Shown here piece after piece: positions 32,177 through 40,761 of a DNA stretch of 64,000 bases. Source of the DNA: Nitrospira sp. (GTDB lineage Bacteria > Nitrospirota > Nitrospiria > Nitrospirales > Nitrospiraceae). Every line of letters begins with the position of its first letter. The first letter of the stretch is position 1. The DNA is taken from positions 1 to 64,000 of the forward strand of contig JAVYIN010000005.1 of NCBI GenBank assembly GCA_035968315.1. The letters run 5' to 3'. Position numbers and translations under genes: made by a program. The notes beneath the pieces are model-generated. The model was not told the DNA's origin. It saw nothing but the letters and a program-made list of their open reading frames with translations, and did no database searches.

Positions 32177-32671
32177 TCAGAATAGATTCCCGTCCCACGC
32201 TTGTTCAGCACCGTTCTTCGTTCCGCCGATCGCCTTCCCGGCGCGGCGCGCCTGTTCCAGACCGGCGCGAGCCAGCGCATCGACACGTTCGTTGTCCGGA
32301 TGCCCCGCGTGGCCCTTCACCCAGCGCCATTCGATCGTATGGCCGGATGCCAGCGCATCCAGGCGGCGCCAGAGATCCTCGTTCTTGACCGGGGCCTTGC
32401 TGGCCGTCTTCCAGCCCCGCCGCTTCCAGTTGTGAATCCATTCGCTGATGCCCTTCTGGACATACTGCGAATCGGTGTAGACCAGCGCGGTGACCGGCTC
32501 TTTGAGCGATTGCAAGGCCTCAATGACGGCGAGCAACTCCATGCGATTGTTCGTGGTCGCGGGCTCGCCGCCGCAGAGTTCCGTTTCGGTTTCGCTGATG
32601 CGCAGCAGCGCGCCCCATCCGCCAGGACCGGGATTCCCGCTGCAGGCACCGTCTGTATAAATTTCGATCAT
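32177..32671 (-). CDS. rnhA: Ribonuclease HI
   Basis: It cleaves RNA in RNA-DNA hybrids. The 164-residue protein has [18 protein letters not shown] (first catalytic Asp), [13 protein letters not shown] (Glu), YTDSQYV (Asp) and a [14 protein letters not shown] tail (His and Asp). All four acidic catalytic residues are present. It is convergent with plsY and divergent from the TPR-PilZ gene. No Shine-Dalgarno is obvious. Confidence 0.95.
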   Translation of the reverse strand: MIEIYTDGACSGNPGPGGWGALLRISETETELCGGEPATTNNRMELLAVIEALQSLKEPVTALVYTDSQYVQKGISEWIHNWKRRGWKTASKAPVKNEDLWRRLDALASGHTIEWRWVKGHAGHPDNERVDALARAGLEQARRAGKAIGGTKNGAEQAWDGNLF

Positions 32672-32889
32672 GTGGTCACACTCACAAGCGTTCTGATCCG
32701 TTTTAATTCTAGTTCAGTAGAGGGCGGCGTACCATATTGGCCGCCCTGTCGGGTGGCCCATCCATCCTCGAACAGTTACGATTAGATAAGTAATGGAAAG
32801 TAGGCCTTCAGTGCAAGGCGTTAGTCTTGCAGATCCCCTTATCCGGCCTCGTATCACGGGATGTGGGACGAACAATCGGAGGAGCAGGC

Positions 32890-33840
32890 ATGGCCCAACA
32901 GATGTCAGCACTTGATCATTATGAGCGCGGGTTGGTCCTCAAGCAGGTGCAGATGCTCCCTCAGGCGATCGAGGATTTTAAAAAAGCCTCCCTCAGTCCA
33001 GACTGTGCCGGAAAAGCCCATGTCCAAATTGCCTTATGCCTCAAGGCCTCCGGGCGCCATGAAGAAGCCGTGATGGCATTCCGGCAAGCTGCCGTGTCGC
33101 CTACGGTGTCGCCCGAAGAACAGCGACACATTCTCTATCATATGGGGCAGACGCTGGAATTGCTGGGCCGGCATGCGGAAAGCCTCGAAGTATATGGGTG
33201 GATTAGAAAAGAGGCCCCTGGATTTCTCGATGTGGCACAACGGATCAAGTATCTGAGTTCCGGCGGTCGAGCACCAGTTCCTCAGTCCAAGGGTTCCTGG
33301 CATGTCTGCATGGAAGAGGTGAAGAAGCGTGGCCGGCAATTAAAGCCTCATGTGAATGCCTTGTTGGAGCAGACCGGGCAATGGCTTAGTCGGCAGGCGA
33401 AAAGTCTAAAGGGGCATCGCTTGTTTGAGAGAGCGAGTGCCGGTTCCTCAGGCCAGCCTATACGGCTGGTCCAGCAGGCCCGCATCTCGAGGCAGCCAGG
33501 CCAACCGGCGTCATGCGCTCGCGCGGCAGATAAGCGGCGGCATGCCCGCGCGCCGGTCTGTTTGCAGAGTCATTTTTCTGCAAAAAGTCGAAGGATGACT
33601 GGTGAGGGCGTGTTGCGTGACCTGTCACCATGGGGCTGTCGTGTCACAAGTTTTGCGGCGGTTCCGGTAGGGGAGCGCGTGGAGTGTTGCATCTTCCTGC
33701 AGGGCATGGCCAACCCGGTCGTCATTGAAGGCGCTGTGGTGCGCTGGATCAACTCGCGCGAATTCGGCCTCTCGTTCACCAGCGTCCGCCCTGTAGTCCA
33801 GCGGCAGATCGAGAAGCTCTGTCGAGCGCAAGCTGCGTGA
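32890..33840 (+). CDS. TPR-PilZ domain protein, probable c-di-GMP effector
   Basis: A 316-residue cytoplasmic protein. Start ATG 32890 has GGAGGA seven bases upstream. Residues ~5-140 form tetratricopeptide-like helical repeats (ALDHYERGLVLKQ, AHVQIALCLKASGRHEEAV, ILYHMGQTLELLGRHAESL). A basic, Ser/Gln-rich linker follows. The last ~105 residues form a PilZ domain with KRRHARAPV (the RxxxR c-di-GMP motif) and LRDLSPWGCRV (the D/NxSxxG motif). A NSREFGLSF segment follows. Both ligand motifs look intact. No partner gene is adjacent, so the output is unknown. Confidence 0.82.
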   Translation: MAQQMSALDHYERGLVLKQVQMLPQAIEDFKKASLSPDCAGKAHVQIALCLKASGRHEEAVMAFRQAAVSPTVSPEEQRHILYHMGQTLELLGRHAESLEVYGWIRKEAPGFLDVAQRIKYLSSGGRAPVPQSKGSWHVCMEEVKKRGRQLKPHVNALLEQTGQWLSRQAKSLKGHRLFERASAGSSGQPIRLVQQARISRQPGQPASCARAADKRRHARAPVCLQSHFSAKSRRMTGEGVLRDLSPWGCRVTSFAAVPVGERVECCIFLQGMANPVVIEGAVVRWINSREFGLSFTSVRPVVQRQIEKLCRAQAA

Positions 33841-33870
33841 CGGGGGCATCTCGCACCGTGACGGAAGGCG

Positions 33871-33901
33871 CTCCGAGCCGCCGAGGATAGGCCGCTCGGA
33901 G
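33871..33901. terminator. Hairpin between the convergent PilZ gene and toxin gene
   Basis: CTCCGAGC (33871-33878) pairs perfectly with GCTCGGAG (33894-33901) across a 15-base loop. It sits in the gap between two convergent genes and could end transcription from either side. There is no long T-tract, so efficiency is uncertain. Confidence 0.5.
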
Positions 33902-33937
33902 TGAAACGGAGAATATCCCCGATTCCTATCCCCGCCG

Positions 33938-34228
33938 TTATTCGACTTTTTCCCGCAGCTGAGCCGTGAGGTCTTCGTAGATCGATTGGCGAGGGCCAAC
34001 GGCCATGAGGCGAATGGTGTGGCGGGCTCGGTCGGTGGCATAGACGATCCGAAAGCGGCGCACGCGAAACTTCCAGAGTCCGCGCAGTTCGCGGCGCAGC
34101 GGCTCCCCGCATTCCGGATCGATGGCAATCGCGCGAATCGCGGCTTTGATCGATCGTTTCAGATCGGGATGGAGCGCGCGGATGACCTCCGCCACATGCG
34201 GAGGGATGATGGGCTGAAAGGGCTTCAC
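33938..34228 (-). CDS. RelE/ParE-family toxin
   Basis: A 96-residue basic protein, size typical of RelE-fold toxins. Members either cleave ribosome-bound mRNA (RelE) or poison gyrase (ParE). The visible pattern is a helical N-terminus (HPDLKRSIKAAIRAIAID), then GEPLRRELRGLWKFRVRRFRIVY and a late RLMAVGPRQSIYEDL. The WKFRVRRFRIVY strand with successive arginines is typical of RelE. The start overlaps the antitoxin stop by four bases (ATGA), the usual coupling in these modules. Confidence 0.85.
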   Translation of the reverse strand: MKPFQPIIPPHVAEVIRALHPDLKRSIKAAIRAIAIDPECGEPLRRELRGLWKFRVRRFRIVYATDRARHTIRLMAVGPRQSIYEDLTAQLREKVE

Positions 34229-34521
34229 GCAGTGCGGCGCTTCTTGGCGGGCGCAATTGGTTCCCCGAACACGTCCTCGAACGAGAGACCTTTCTTGCCG
34301 GTTCGGTAGAAGGCCTGGCTCTCGGCGATCTGGTGCATCATGGCCGGATCGCTCAGCACGTCGAGCGTCTCTTTCAGGCGGGCATACTCCTGCACGTTGA
34401 CGAGCATCGCCGCAGGCCTGCCGTTCTTGGTGACGATCACCTCTTCCTCACGTTCATCGACGCCGGTGATCAGCTCCGGAAGCCGCGTCTTCACTTCTGA
34501 CAAGGGCAGCGTTTTTGCCAT
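34225..34521 (-). CDS. Phd/YefM-family antitoxin
   Basis: A 98-residue protein starting at ATG 34521 with GAGG upstream. An in-frame TTG four codons earlier is less likely. The N-terminal half (KTLPLSEVKTRLPELITGV, EEVIVTKNGRPAAMLVNVQEY) is the DNA-binding Phd/YefM fold. The C-terminal half would wrap the toxin and is followed by a basic KKRRTA tail. A perfect 16-bp palindrome 22 bases upstream of the start is a good operator candidate for autorepression. Confidence 0.87.
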   Translation of the reverse strand: MAKTLPLSEVKTRLPELITGVDEREEEVIVTKNGRPAAMLVNVQEYARLKETLDVLSDPAMMHQIAESQAFYRTGKKGLSFEDVFGEPIAPAKKRRTA

Positions 34522-34543
34522 GGGATACCTCAACTGAAAAGAT

Positions 34544-34559
34544 GACCAGAATTCTGGTC
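34544..34559. promoter_or_regulatory. Perfect palindrome, candidate toxin-antitoxin operator
   Basis: GACCAGAATTCTGGTC is a perfect 16-bp palindrome located 22 bp upstream of the antitoxin start. Phd/YefM antitoxins bind short palindromes at their promoters, so an operator is the simplest reading. The next 225 bases (34560-34785) contain no gene that I can support. Confidence 0.6.
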
Positions 34560-34785
34560 GTGATGATACAGCCGCAAGCGGGGTGCCGTCAAATCAATGG
34601 GGTCGTGGCCGGATGGCATCATGCCGAGTAATCAGGAAAGATCCCCCCGTCCGTATTCCAATCCCACTTCGCAATAAGTCAATACTCGTGCCTGACCCTA
34701 TGTAATGACCCTTGTGTGATCGCAAGACCTGCCCCGCAATATATTATGGAGAAGTTTCCTGTTCCTTTGTTTTGATCGAATCTGT

Positions 34786-35799
34786 CTATGACCGACCAAA
34801 GAAGCTGTCTGCTGCTCCACTTTTGAAAAACTCCGTGAAGCCGCCATCGAAATTAATATATCGGGGTGTAAGAATTTGCGCCCGACCAAGGTTTGTTGAC
34901 GCCTCCTCCGATTTTGATTTATCGCCGTTAACCACCATGACAAGATCAGCTTTCTTTATCTTTTCCCTCAATAGATTTAGGAATGGTTCCTCTGTGCCTC
35001 GCCATCCAATGACGAGAATTTTAGTTACCTGAGGCAGCAAGGATTTCAGTGCTTCAACATGGTATGCAGGGCATTCGAACTGTAGCTTGGATTCAACGGG
35101 GATGGCGAGGGCAGGAAAAACTGCCCGGTCCTGCCTGGGTGCCGGTGGGGATTCACCGACGATTACATATTGGTTCGTTATGAATTCGGGCGAGTATGAA
35201 TTAATTACGGAATTAGCAATGTCTACCCGCTTCCCGCGAATATCTATAGGCGCAGTGCTCAGCCGACCCCAGCTAACGGAGCCGTGAATCTTGATAAGTG
35301 GCAGATGGTTTTCAATATATGACGGAAAATCGTTGAATGTACATCCAAACTGCTCCAATGCTCCATCCAATAAAGTGTCATAATTAAAAGTTACGAAGCC
35401 GGCGCGTTCGCCTGATTTCCGAATGTGGTCGACGAGTGCAAGATAGTTGCTGATGGATTGTGTTTCTTTTAGCCACGTTCTTGGTAATTCGAAAAGTATT
35501 TCTTGTAAATAGTAGCGGATTGCCGCGAGTTGCTGAAGACGGGTGGGGTAATTCGCTGCTTCAGTTTGGAGTTTTTGTAACTGCTTTTCGACGGTCCCTT
35601 CTGGCATGTCTCGCAATTGTTGAATAATAGGAAGGCATTGTGGGTATTTGTTCATCACGTTGCCAAAGTATTGGCGATCACCAAATAAGTCGTTTGCTAT
35701 TGGGGGGCGTTCGGACATCGAGTTGTACCGAGAGTCACTGGCTGGCCGTGATGGGGCAGAGTCATAAGATGCACCAGCACCTAAGATTACAAGCAACAC
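34786..35799 (-). CDS. SIR2-like domain protein, possible anti-phage NADase
   Basis: A 337-residue protein beginning with GTG at 35799, with GGAGAAGGA upstream. The N-terminus LLVILGAGASYDS is the nucleotide-binding GAGAS motif of SIR2-like proteins. VTFNYDTLLDGALEQFG and LIKIHGSVSWG (catalytic-histidine region) follow, and IGWRGTEEPFL lies near the end. This pattern is known from bacterial defence proteins that deplete NAD+, but also from proteins of unknown role. The gene is visibly more AT-rich than its neighbours and lies next to a toxin-antitoxin pair, consistent with horizontal acquisition. No second defence gene is adjacent. Confidence 0.75.
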   Translation of the reverse strand: MLLVILGAGASYDSAPSRPASDSRYNSMSERPPIANDLFGDRQYFGNVMNKYPQCLPIIQQLRDMPEGTVEKQLQKLQTEAANYPTRLQQLAAIRYYLQEILFELPRTWLKETQSISNYLALVDHIRKSGERAGFVTFNYDTLLDGALEQFGCTFNDFPSYIENHLPLIKIHGSVSWGRLSTAPIDIRGKRVDIANSVINSYSPEFITNQYVIVGESPPAPRQDRAVFPALAIPVESKLQFECPAYHVEALKSLLPQVTKILVIGWRGTEEPFLNLLREKIKKADLVMVVNGDKSKSEEASTNLGRAQILTPRYINFDGGFTEFFKSGAADSFFGRS

Positions 35800-35907
35800 G
35801 GTAGGTGTCCTTCTCCAAATTCAATCATAGGTTAGGCCCTAGATGAGTGGTCTTGAAGCTAAATGAGCGTCTGCTCTTGCAATCGCCCCCGTCGAGAGAG
35901 CAAGACT

Positions 35908-38178
35908 TTACACCTTCCCAAACATCTTCTCAAAGAACTCCCTTGCCAGCTTCATGTGTCCTTCGATATCCGTCTGCAAATGCCTTGCGCCTGCTTGCCA
36001 GTCGTCTGTTGTGTAGCCGACGCGGCGGGCGAGGAAGATGAACTCGTCTGAGTCGGGGGGCGGGAGGACGAGGTCTTTGGTATTGCCGCGCACCATGCGG
36101 AGGCCGTCGATGAGCATGCGGATGAACAGGTAGGCTTTGCGGAGGCTCTCTCCCGTTGCGCGGGGGATCAGGCCCACCTCGACCAGCGCGGCGAGGGCTT
36201 GAAGCGTGTTCGGCGTGCGCAGGCTCTGGTGCCGGTGGCCGTGCATGACTTGCAGGTATTGCACGGCGTATTCGATGGTGACGATGCCGCCGTGGCTGTG
36301 TTTGAGGTTGAGCTTGCCCGGCTCGACGAGCTGCGCGATCTGCTGGCGCCGCAGGTCGAGCGCGAGGGCCAGGTCCCAGGGCGCTCCGCTGTAGACGAAC
36401 GCATCCCGATGGGCCTCGACCTGCTTGCCCAGTGACTTGTCGCCCGCGATATGGCGCAGCTTGATGAGCGCCTGCCGTTCGAAGGGTGCGGCTTGTCCCT
36501 CGGCGCTGTAGTATGTGCAGACTTCTTCGAACGCGTTGGCCAGTGAGCCTTTCCCTCCGTGGGGCCGCAGGCGCACGTCGATGTGGAAAATGCCTTCCTG
36601 TTTGGCCTCGATCCGTTGCAGCAGTTCCTGCGCGAGGCGCTCGAAGTATTCGCTGTTCTCGATGCCCTGTTTGCCGCTGGTTCGTCCGCTCCCGCCATAG
36701 ACGAAGAGCACTTCGATATCGGAGGCGTAGCCCATCTCCCGCCCGCCGAATTTGCCTGCGCCGAGGATGGCGAAGGGGCAGGGCTTCTTGTTGGCGAGGC
36801 GGGGCGCTCCATAGAGCTTGTTCAGCTTGGCTTGGCAATCGGCCAGGCTCCGCTCCACGATAACTTCCGCCAATTGCGAAATGGCCAGGGAGAAGTCCGG
36901 GAGGCTGGTGGTCGGTTCCACGATGTGCTTCATGTCGATCCGGAACAATTCCCGATCCTTGAAGCGATTGAGGGCCTCTTTGCGCGCCTCGTCGGTCTTG
37001 GCCTTGGCGATGGCCCGGTCTAATTCTTTGCGCAGGGCAGCCTGCGGCTTGATGAGCGGGGCGTCGCGGTATTCCGTGAGCATGGGCAGGAGGTTGTCAT
37101 GCTGGCGGCGGAGGAAGTCTTCCCACAGGAAGTCGCTCGCGCCGAGCAGCCGCGCCAGGATCGGGAAGGTGCGTTTGTCGCGCAGAAAGTCGAGCGCCTG
37201 GCTCTTGGCCTTCTTGCCGGTGTCCTGCACGATGAGGTCGAGGAACTGGTCGAAGGATTCGAGGGCTTTGGCCGGATCGGGCGCCCAGGTGAGGGCGTGG
37301 GTGAATTGCTTGATCAGCACTGCGGTCAGGCGCAGATGCTCCTGCTCGGCGCTATCGAGCAGCTTCTGTCCGTAGCGATTGCGGACGTGGAAGCGGTCGT
37401 GCAGTTTCGTGCCGTCGTTCTCAAACTGGGCCTTGGCGATGTAGATGTTGCGCATCGCGAGGGCGTTGGCGAAGGCGTAGAGGAAAGCCGGGGTGTCGTC
37501 CGAGCGGATGTCCATGATGGTGTCCGTCGGCGACTGGCTGTTGTCGAAGGTAATGTGCACGGTGTGGAGGAGTCCGGTAAAGGCGCTCCGCTGTTTGCCC
37601 AATCGTTCAACCAGGCGGCGGTTCACCTGTTGCCGGGCCTCTTCGAACTGGCCGTTGTCCAGCAGGCGGATCATGTCAGTCAATGCCTGGGTGAGGGCTC
37701 CTTGCTCGGCGGCGGAGAAGCGCTCGCCGCTGACGGGCTGCACGAGGAACACATCGACAATCTTCTTGCGGCTGAGGCCGGGGCGGCCTTGGGGCCGCCT
37801 TGACGGCCAGGGAGTTTTTGCTTTGGCGGGCGAGGCCGCCGCATCGGCAAAGGTGTAAATGCGGCCTTCTTCGATGTTCAGGCCGAAGGCGGAGAGCAGG
37901 CCGCAGATGGTGGCGAACTCGGAAAAGTAATCGTAGGCGACGATGCTGAGCTCGATGTGCTGGTCCCGCGCCGGCCGCACCGACAGTTCGCAGGGATGGT
38001 CCGGCGTCAGCTTGCTGGTGAGTTGGATATGGTGCGCAATGGTGTCCGGTGGAAAGCGCTCGAAGTATTCGGCATCCATCCGCGTGACGAAGTCGCGCAG
38101 CACGTCGTCTTCGACGGCAGGGCAGAGCGGATGCAGCGTGGTGAGGAATGATTCGCGTGACCGGTCGAGATCCGCCAT
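35908..38178 (-). CDS. GlnE-like adenylyltransferase half with two N-terminal ACT domains
   Basis: A 756-residue protein. Residues ~70-150 (HIELSIVAYDYFSEFATICG, GLNIEEGRIYTF, DVFLVQ) and ~205-290 (TIMDIRSDDTPAFLYAFANA) look like the paired ACT domains of GlnD, which sense glutamine there. After a helical linker, residues ~440-600 form a GlnE nucleotidyltransferase domain: LGAGKFGGREMGYASDIEVLF, then FHIDVRLRPHG. The EMGY sequence is closest to the adenylylating half of GlnE. The second metal residue is Glu (DIE) instead of Asp. The last ~150 residues are the helical GlnD_UR_UTase-like domain. It is transcribed divergently from the other GlnE half. Confidence 0.78.
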   Translation of the reverse strand: MADLDRSRESFLTTLHPLCPAVEDDVLRDFVTRMDAEYFERFPPDTIAHHIQLTSKLTPDHPCELSVRPARDQHIELSIVAYDYFSEFATICGLLSAFGLNIEEGRIYTFADAAASPAKAKTPWPSRRPQGRPGLSRKKIVDVFLVQPVSGERFSAAEQGALTQALTDMIRLLDNGQFEEARQQVNRRLVERLGKQRSAFTGLLHTVHITFDNSQSPTDTIMDIRSDDTPAFLYAFANALAMRNIYIAKAQFENDGTKLHDRFHVRNRYGQKLLDSAEQEHLRLTAVLIKQFTHALTWAPDPAKALESFDQFLDLIVQDTGKKAKSQALDFLRDKRTFPILARLLGASDFLWEDFLRRQHDNLLPMLTEYRDAPLIKPQAALRKELDRAIAKAKTDEARKEALNRFKDRELFRIDMKHIVEPTTSLPDFSLAISQLAEVIVERSLADCQAKLNKLYGAPRLANKKPCPFAILGAGKFGGREMGYASDIEVLFVYGGSGRTSGKQGIENSEYFERLAQELLQRIEAKQEGIFHIDVRLRPHGGKGSLANAFEEVCTYYSAEGQAAPFERQALIKLRHIAGDKSLGKQVEAHRDAFVYSGAPWDLALALDLRRQQIAQLVEPGKLNLKHSHGGIVTIEYAVQYLQVMHGHRHQSLRTPNTLQALAALVEVGLIPRATGESLRKAYLFIRMLIDGLRMVRGNTKDLVLPPPDSDEFIFLARRVGYTTDDWQAGARHLQTDIEGHMKLAREFFEKMFGKV

Positions 38179-38244
38179 GGGGCGCAGTATACCCGAAGTA
38201 GGCTGCGTTGTGGGAACCGGAGCCGGTCAGTATAATGCCCGGTT
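38179..38244. promoter_or_regulatory. Divergent promoters of the two glnE-like genes
   Basis: Plus strand: TTGTGG (38208-38213), 17-bp spacer, TATAAT (38231-38236), then only eight bases to the ATG at 38245. Minus strand: TATACT lies seven bases before the ATG of the ACT-containing gene. Neither gene has a Shine-Dalgarno. Transcription would start at or next to each ATG, suggesting leaderless mRNAs. Confidence 0.6.
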
Positions 38245-39975
38245 ATGACACGCGCGCGAAAGGTCTCGCCTGTACCATCCCGTGCCGGTTCTGCTCTGGC
38301 GCCGCCCAGCGGACTCGATCCGACGCCGCTGCTTCTCGCATCCAGTCTGGAGCCGGGGCAGTTGGAGGCGATTCTCCACTCGTACCATATTCAACGCGTC
38401 AAAGAAGCGGACGCCAATCTGCAGGCCATGGCGGGAGAGCCGCATCACCGGCGGCAGTTGGCCGGGATTCTGGTTCCGCTGCTGGATTCCGTCAGCCGCA
38501 CCGCCGATCCCGATCAGGCGGTGAACCATTGGGAGCGGCTGCTCTCGAACGTCTCCCGCTCGTCCTTTCTCGAATATCTCCGCAGCTCTCCCCGTATGCT
38601 GGACCTGGTCTGCACCATTTTCGGCAACAGCGACTCGCTGGCCGTGACCCTCATTCGCGATCCGCTGCTCATCTATTGGCTGGCCGAGCAGGAGGTGCTG
38701 TCGAAGCCGCCGACCAGGGCTGGGCTGGAGCGGGCGATTCAGAAGCAGTTGAGCCAGCTGACCGTCTCCGAGCTCAAGCTGGATGCGCTGCGGCGTATTC
38801 GGCGGCGCGAGATGCTGCGCATCGGCGTGCGCGATGTGCTGAAGCTGGCCGATGTGCCGGAAACGACCGGCGCCTTGTCCGATCTCGCCTCGGTGCTGAT
38901 CGATGCGGCCTATCGGGTGGTGGATGCCGATTTGCAGGCCGAGCATGGCAAACCCATGCATAAGAACCGGCAGGGGAAATGGGTGGAGACGGGGTTCACC
39001 GTCATCGGCATGGGCAAGCTTGGGGGCCACGAGCTGAATTACAGTTCCGATGTCGATGTGCTCTATATCTGCGAGTCCCATGACGGGGAGACCAGGGCTG
39101 TCACGCGAAAGGGCGCGCGCGGGGGAGCGAAACCGCTCGAGCCCATCTCCAACGAAGAGTACTTCGAGCATGTGGCCAGGCGCTTGACGAAGGCCATTTC
39201 CGAGCAGACGCACGAAGGCTTCATCTTCCGGGTGGATCTGCGGTTGCGGGCGGAGGGGTCGGTCGGGCAATTGACCCGCTCGCTGGAGGACTACGACAAA
39301 TATTACCGGACCAGAGGCGTCGTGTGGGAGCGGCTGGCGCTGCTGAAGGCCTGGCCGATTGCCGGGTCCATGCATGTCGGGAAAGCCTTTCTCCGGTCGG
39401 TGAAACCCTTCATCTTCGGCCCGGCTGCGGCCAAGCCTGATTTGGCAGGGGCGCTGGCGATCGTGCGCGATGTCCGCGCCGTGAAGGACATGATCGACGC
39501 GAAGATGGCCGACCGCGGCCATGAGCGGCGGAATGTGAAGCTGGGCGTCGGCGGCATCCGCGAGATCGAGTTTCTCGTGCAGACGATTCAGGTGCTGGCC
39601 GGCAAGCGGGTCCCGGCGCTGCTGGATCGCAGCACGCTCGGCGCGTTGAATCGATTCGTTCGTCTCAAGCTGATTACCGCCAAAGAACGGGATGACCTGA
39701 CCGCCGCCTACGTCTTTCTCCGTGACGCCGAACACAAACTACAGATGGTTCACGATCTCCAGACCCACTCACTTCCCGATCAGCAAGACGAACTGGAACG
39801 CTGCGCCATCCGCATGGGCTACCAGGGTGCCAGCCGATCCGCTGCCCTCACACACTTCCAATCCGACCACGCCGCCCACACCACCGTCGTCCACGATCTC
39901 TTCCGCTCCCTGTTCGAAACCCCCGAGACCTCCAAGCTGCTCAAGGCGACGCTGCGGATGATGCGCCAGCCGTAG
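38245..39975 (+). CDS. GlnE-like half protein (adenylyl-removing type)
   Basis: A 576-residue protein resembling the N-terminal half of glutamine synthetase adenylyltransferase/removase. A helical N-terminal region is followed by the nucleotidyltransferase signature GMGKLGGHELNYSSDVDVLY, with both metal-binding aspartates present. FRVDLRLRAEG and the helical GlnD_UR_UTase segment (GVGGIREIEFLVQTIQVL) follow. The ELN-SSD form is typical of the deadenylylating domain of E. coli GlnE. Full GlnE is about 950 residues with both halves in one chain. Here the halves are separate, divergent genes with an ATG-to-ATG gap of 66 bp. Confidence 0.8.
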   Translation: MTRARKVSPVPSRAGSALAPPSGLDPTPLLLASSLEPGQLEAILHSYHIQRVKEADANLQAMAGEPHHRRQLAGILVPLLDSVSRTADPDQAVNHWERLLSNVSRSSFLEYLRSSPRMLDLVCTIFGNSDSLAVTLIRDPLLIYWLAEQEVLSKPPTRAGLERAIQKQLSQLTVSELKLDALRRIRRREMLRIGVRDVLKLADVPETTGALSDLASVLIDAAYRVVDADLQAEHGKPMHKNRQGKWVETGFTVIGMGKLGGHELNYSSDVDVLYICESHDGETRAVTRKGARGGAKPLEPISNEEYFEHVARRLTKAISEQTHEGFIFRVDLRLRAEGSVGQLTRSLEDYDKYYRTRGVVWERLALLKAWPIAGSMHVGKAFLRSVKPFIFGPAAAKPDLAGALAIVRDVRAVKDMIDAKMADRGHERRNVKLGVGGIREIEFLVQTIQVLAGKRVPALLDRSTLGALNRFVRLKLITAKERDDLTAAYVFLRDAEHKLQMVHDLQTHSLPDQQDELERCAIRMGYQGASRSAALTHFQSDHAAHTTVVHDLFRSLFETPETSKLLKATLRMMRQP

Positions 39976-40214
39976 CAGGCCGCTAGCGGCTGTTCCCCTG
40001 TCTCTATCGATCTCCTTCTGGTTTTCGTTGAAAGTCCTGAGCGATGGGTTCCCCGCATCATGGGGGGGAATCTGTGGGGATTTTCTCGACGGCCCATCCT
40101 CCGCGGCCTTCATGGAGTCCAGTCATTGCTCGCTAACGTATTGATGAACCGGAAGAGTTATGCGGTTGCTTCAGCCGTGGCTTCGCTGGCAGAGGGCTTG
40201 CTGATGGGCAGGGC

Positions 40215-40565
40215 ATGACCACATCAACAATCCAAAGCCGGGAGCTCATGAACGAGAAAAAACAACGGTTCCATATCGGGGTTGTCGTCCGAACGCATCC
40301 CCGATTCGCCTCTTTGACTCCTCGGGAGTACGAAGTCCTGCAGTGGGTTGTGCAAGGCAAATCGAACGGGGATATCGCCGTGATTCTGGGCCTGGCTCTC
40401 CGCACGGTCAAGAAACACCTGGAACGAGTGTTTGCCAAGTTGGGCATTCACAGCCGGTTTGAGGCAATGGCGCTCTGTTATGAACTGGCTTATCGGCAGG
40501 AAGATGCCGGGCAGCAGGATGGCACATACGACCGAAGCCGTATTGTCAGGGATAGGCCGTCCTGA
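40215..40565 (+). CDS. Small LuxR-type HTH transcriptional regulator
   Basis: A 116-residue protein consisting mainly of one LuxR/GerE DNA-binding domain. LTPREYEVLQWVVQGKSNGD, IAVILGLALRTVKKHLERVF and KLGIHSRFEAMAL follow in order, covering the HTH helices. There is no receiver or sensor domain. ATG 40248, with GGGAG close upstream, is an alternative start. The ~240 bp upstream (39976-40214) hold only a short GCCGCTAGCGGC palindrome at 39979-39990. It sits at the left edge of the lipoprotein island and may regulate it. Confidence 0.8.
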   Translation: MTTSTIQSRELMNEKKQRFHIGVVVRTHPRFASLTPREYEVLQWVVQGKSNGDIAVILGLALRTVKKHLERVFAKLGIHSRFEAMALCYELAYRQEDAGQQDGTYDRSRIVRDRPS

Positions 40566-40761
40566 GATGGTGCGCGCGCAGTATCAGAATGATGCGACGA
40601 AGCACATATCGCGGGAAGTTTCTTCTTGGAAGATGGTCATGAAGCTCTTGTGGTGTGGACCAAGGGAGATGGTCTGTATGTCCATGTGGGGCATGTGCCA
40701 GTGATCCGTCAGTTGCGGGCTCGGTTACGGCAAGGATGCGATTGGCTACAGGGAGGTGGTT

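Noticed and set aside
34600-34730. Strings resembling REP/RAYT flanks (CAATGGGGTCGTGG, CGTGCCTGACCC)
   Set aside because: Too short, no transposase or second full copy nearby; recorded only as a possible trace of past mobile DNA.
38227-39735. A 502-codon antisense frame opposite the 576-residue GlnE half
   Set aside because: The plus-strand gene has clear GlnE motifs; the opposite frame has none.
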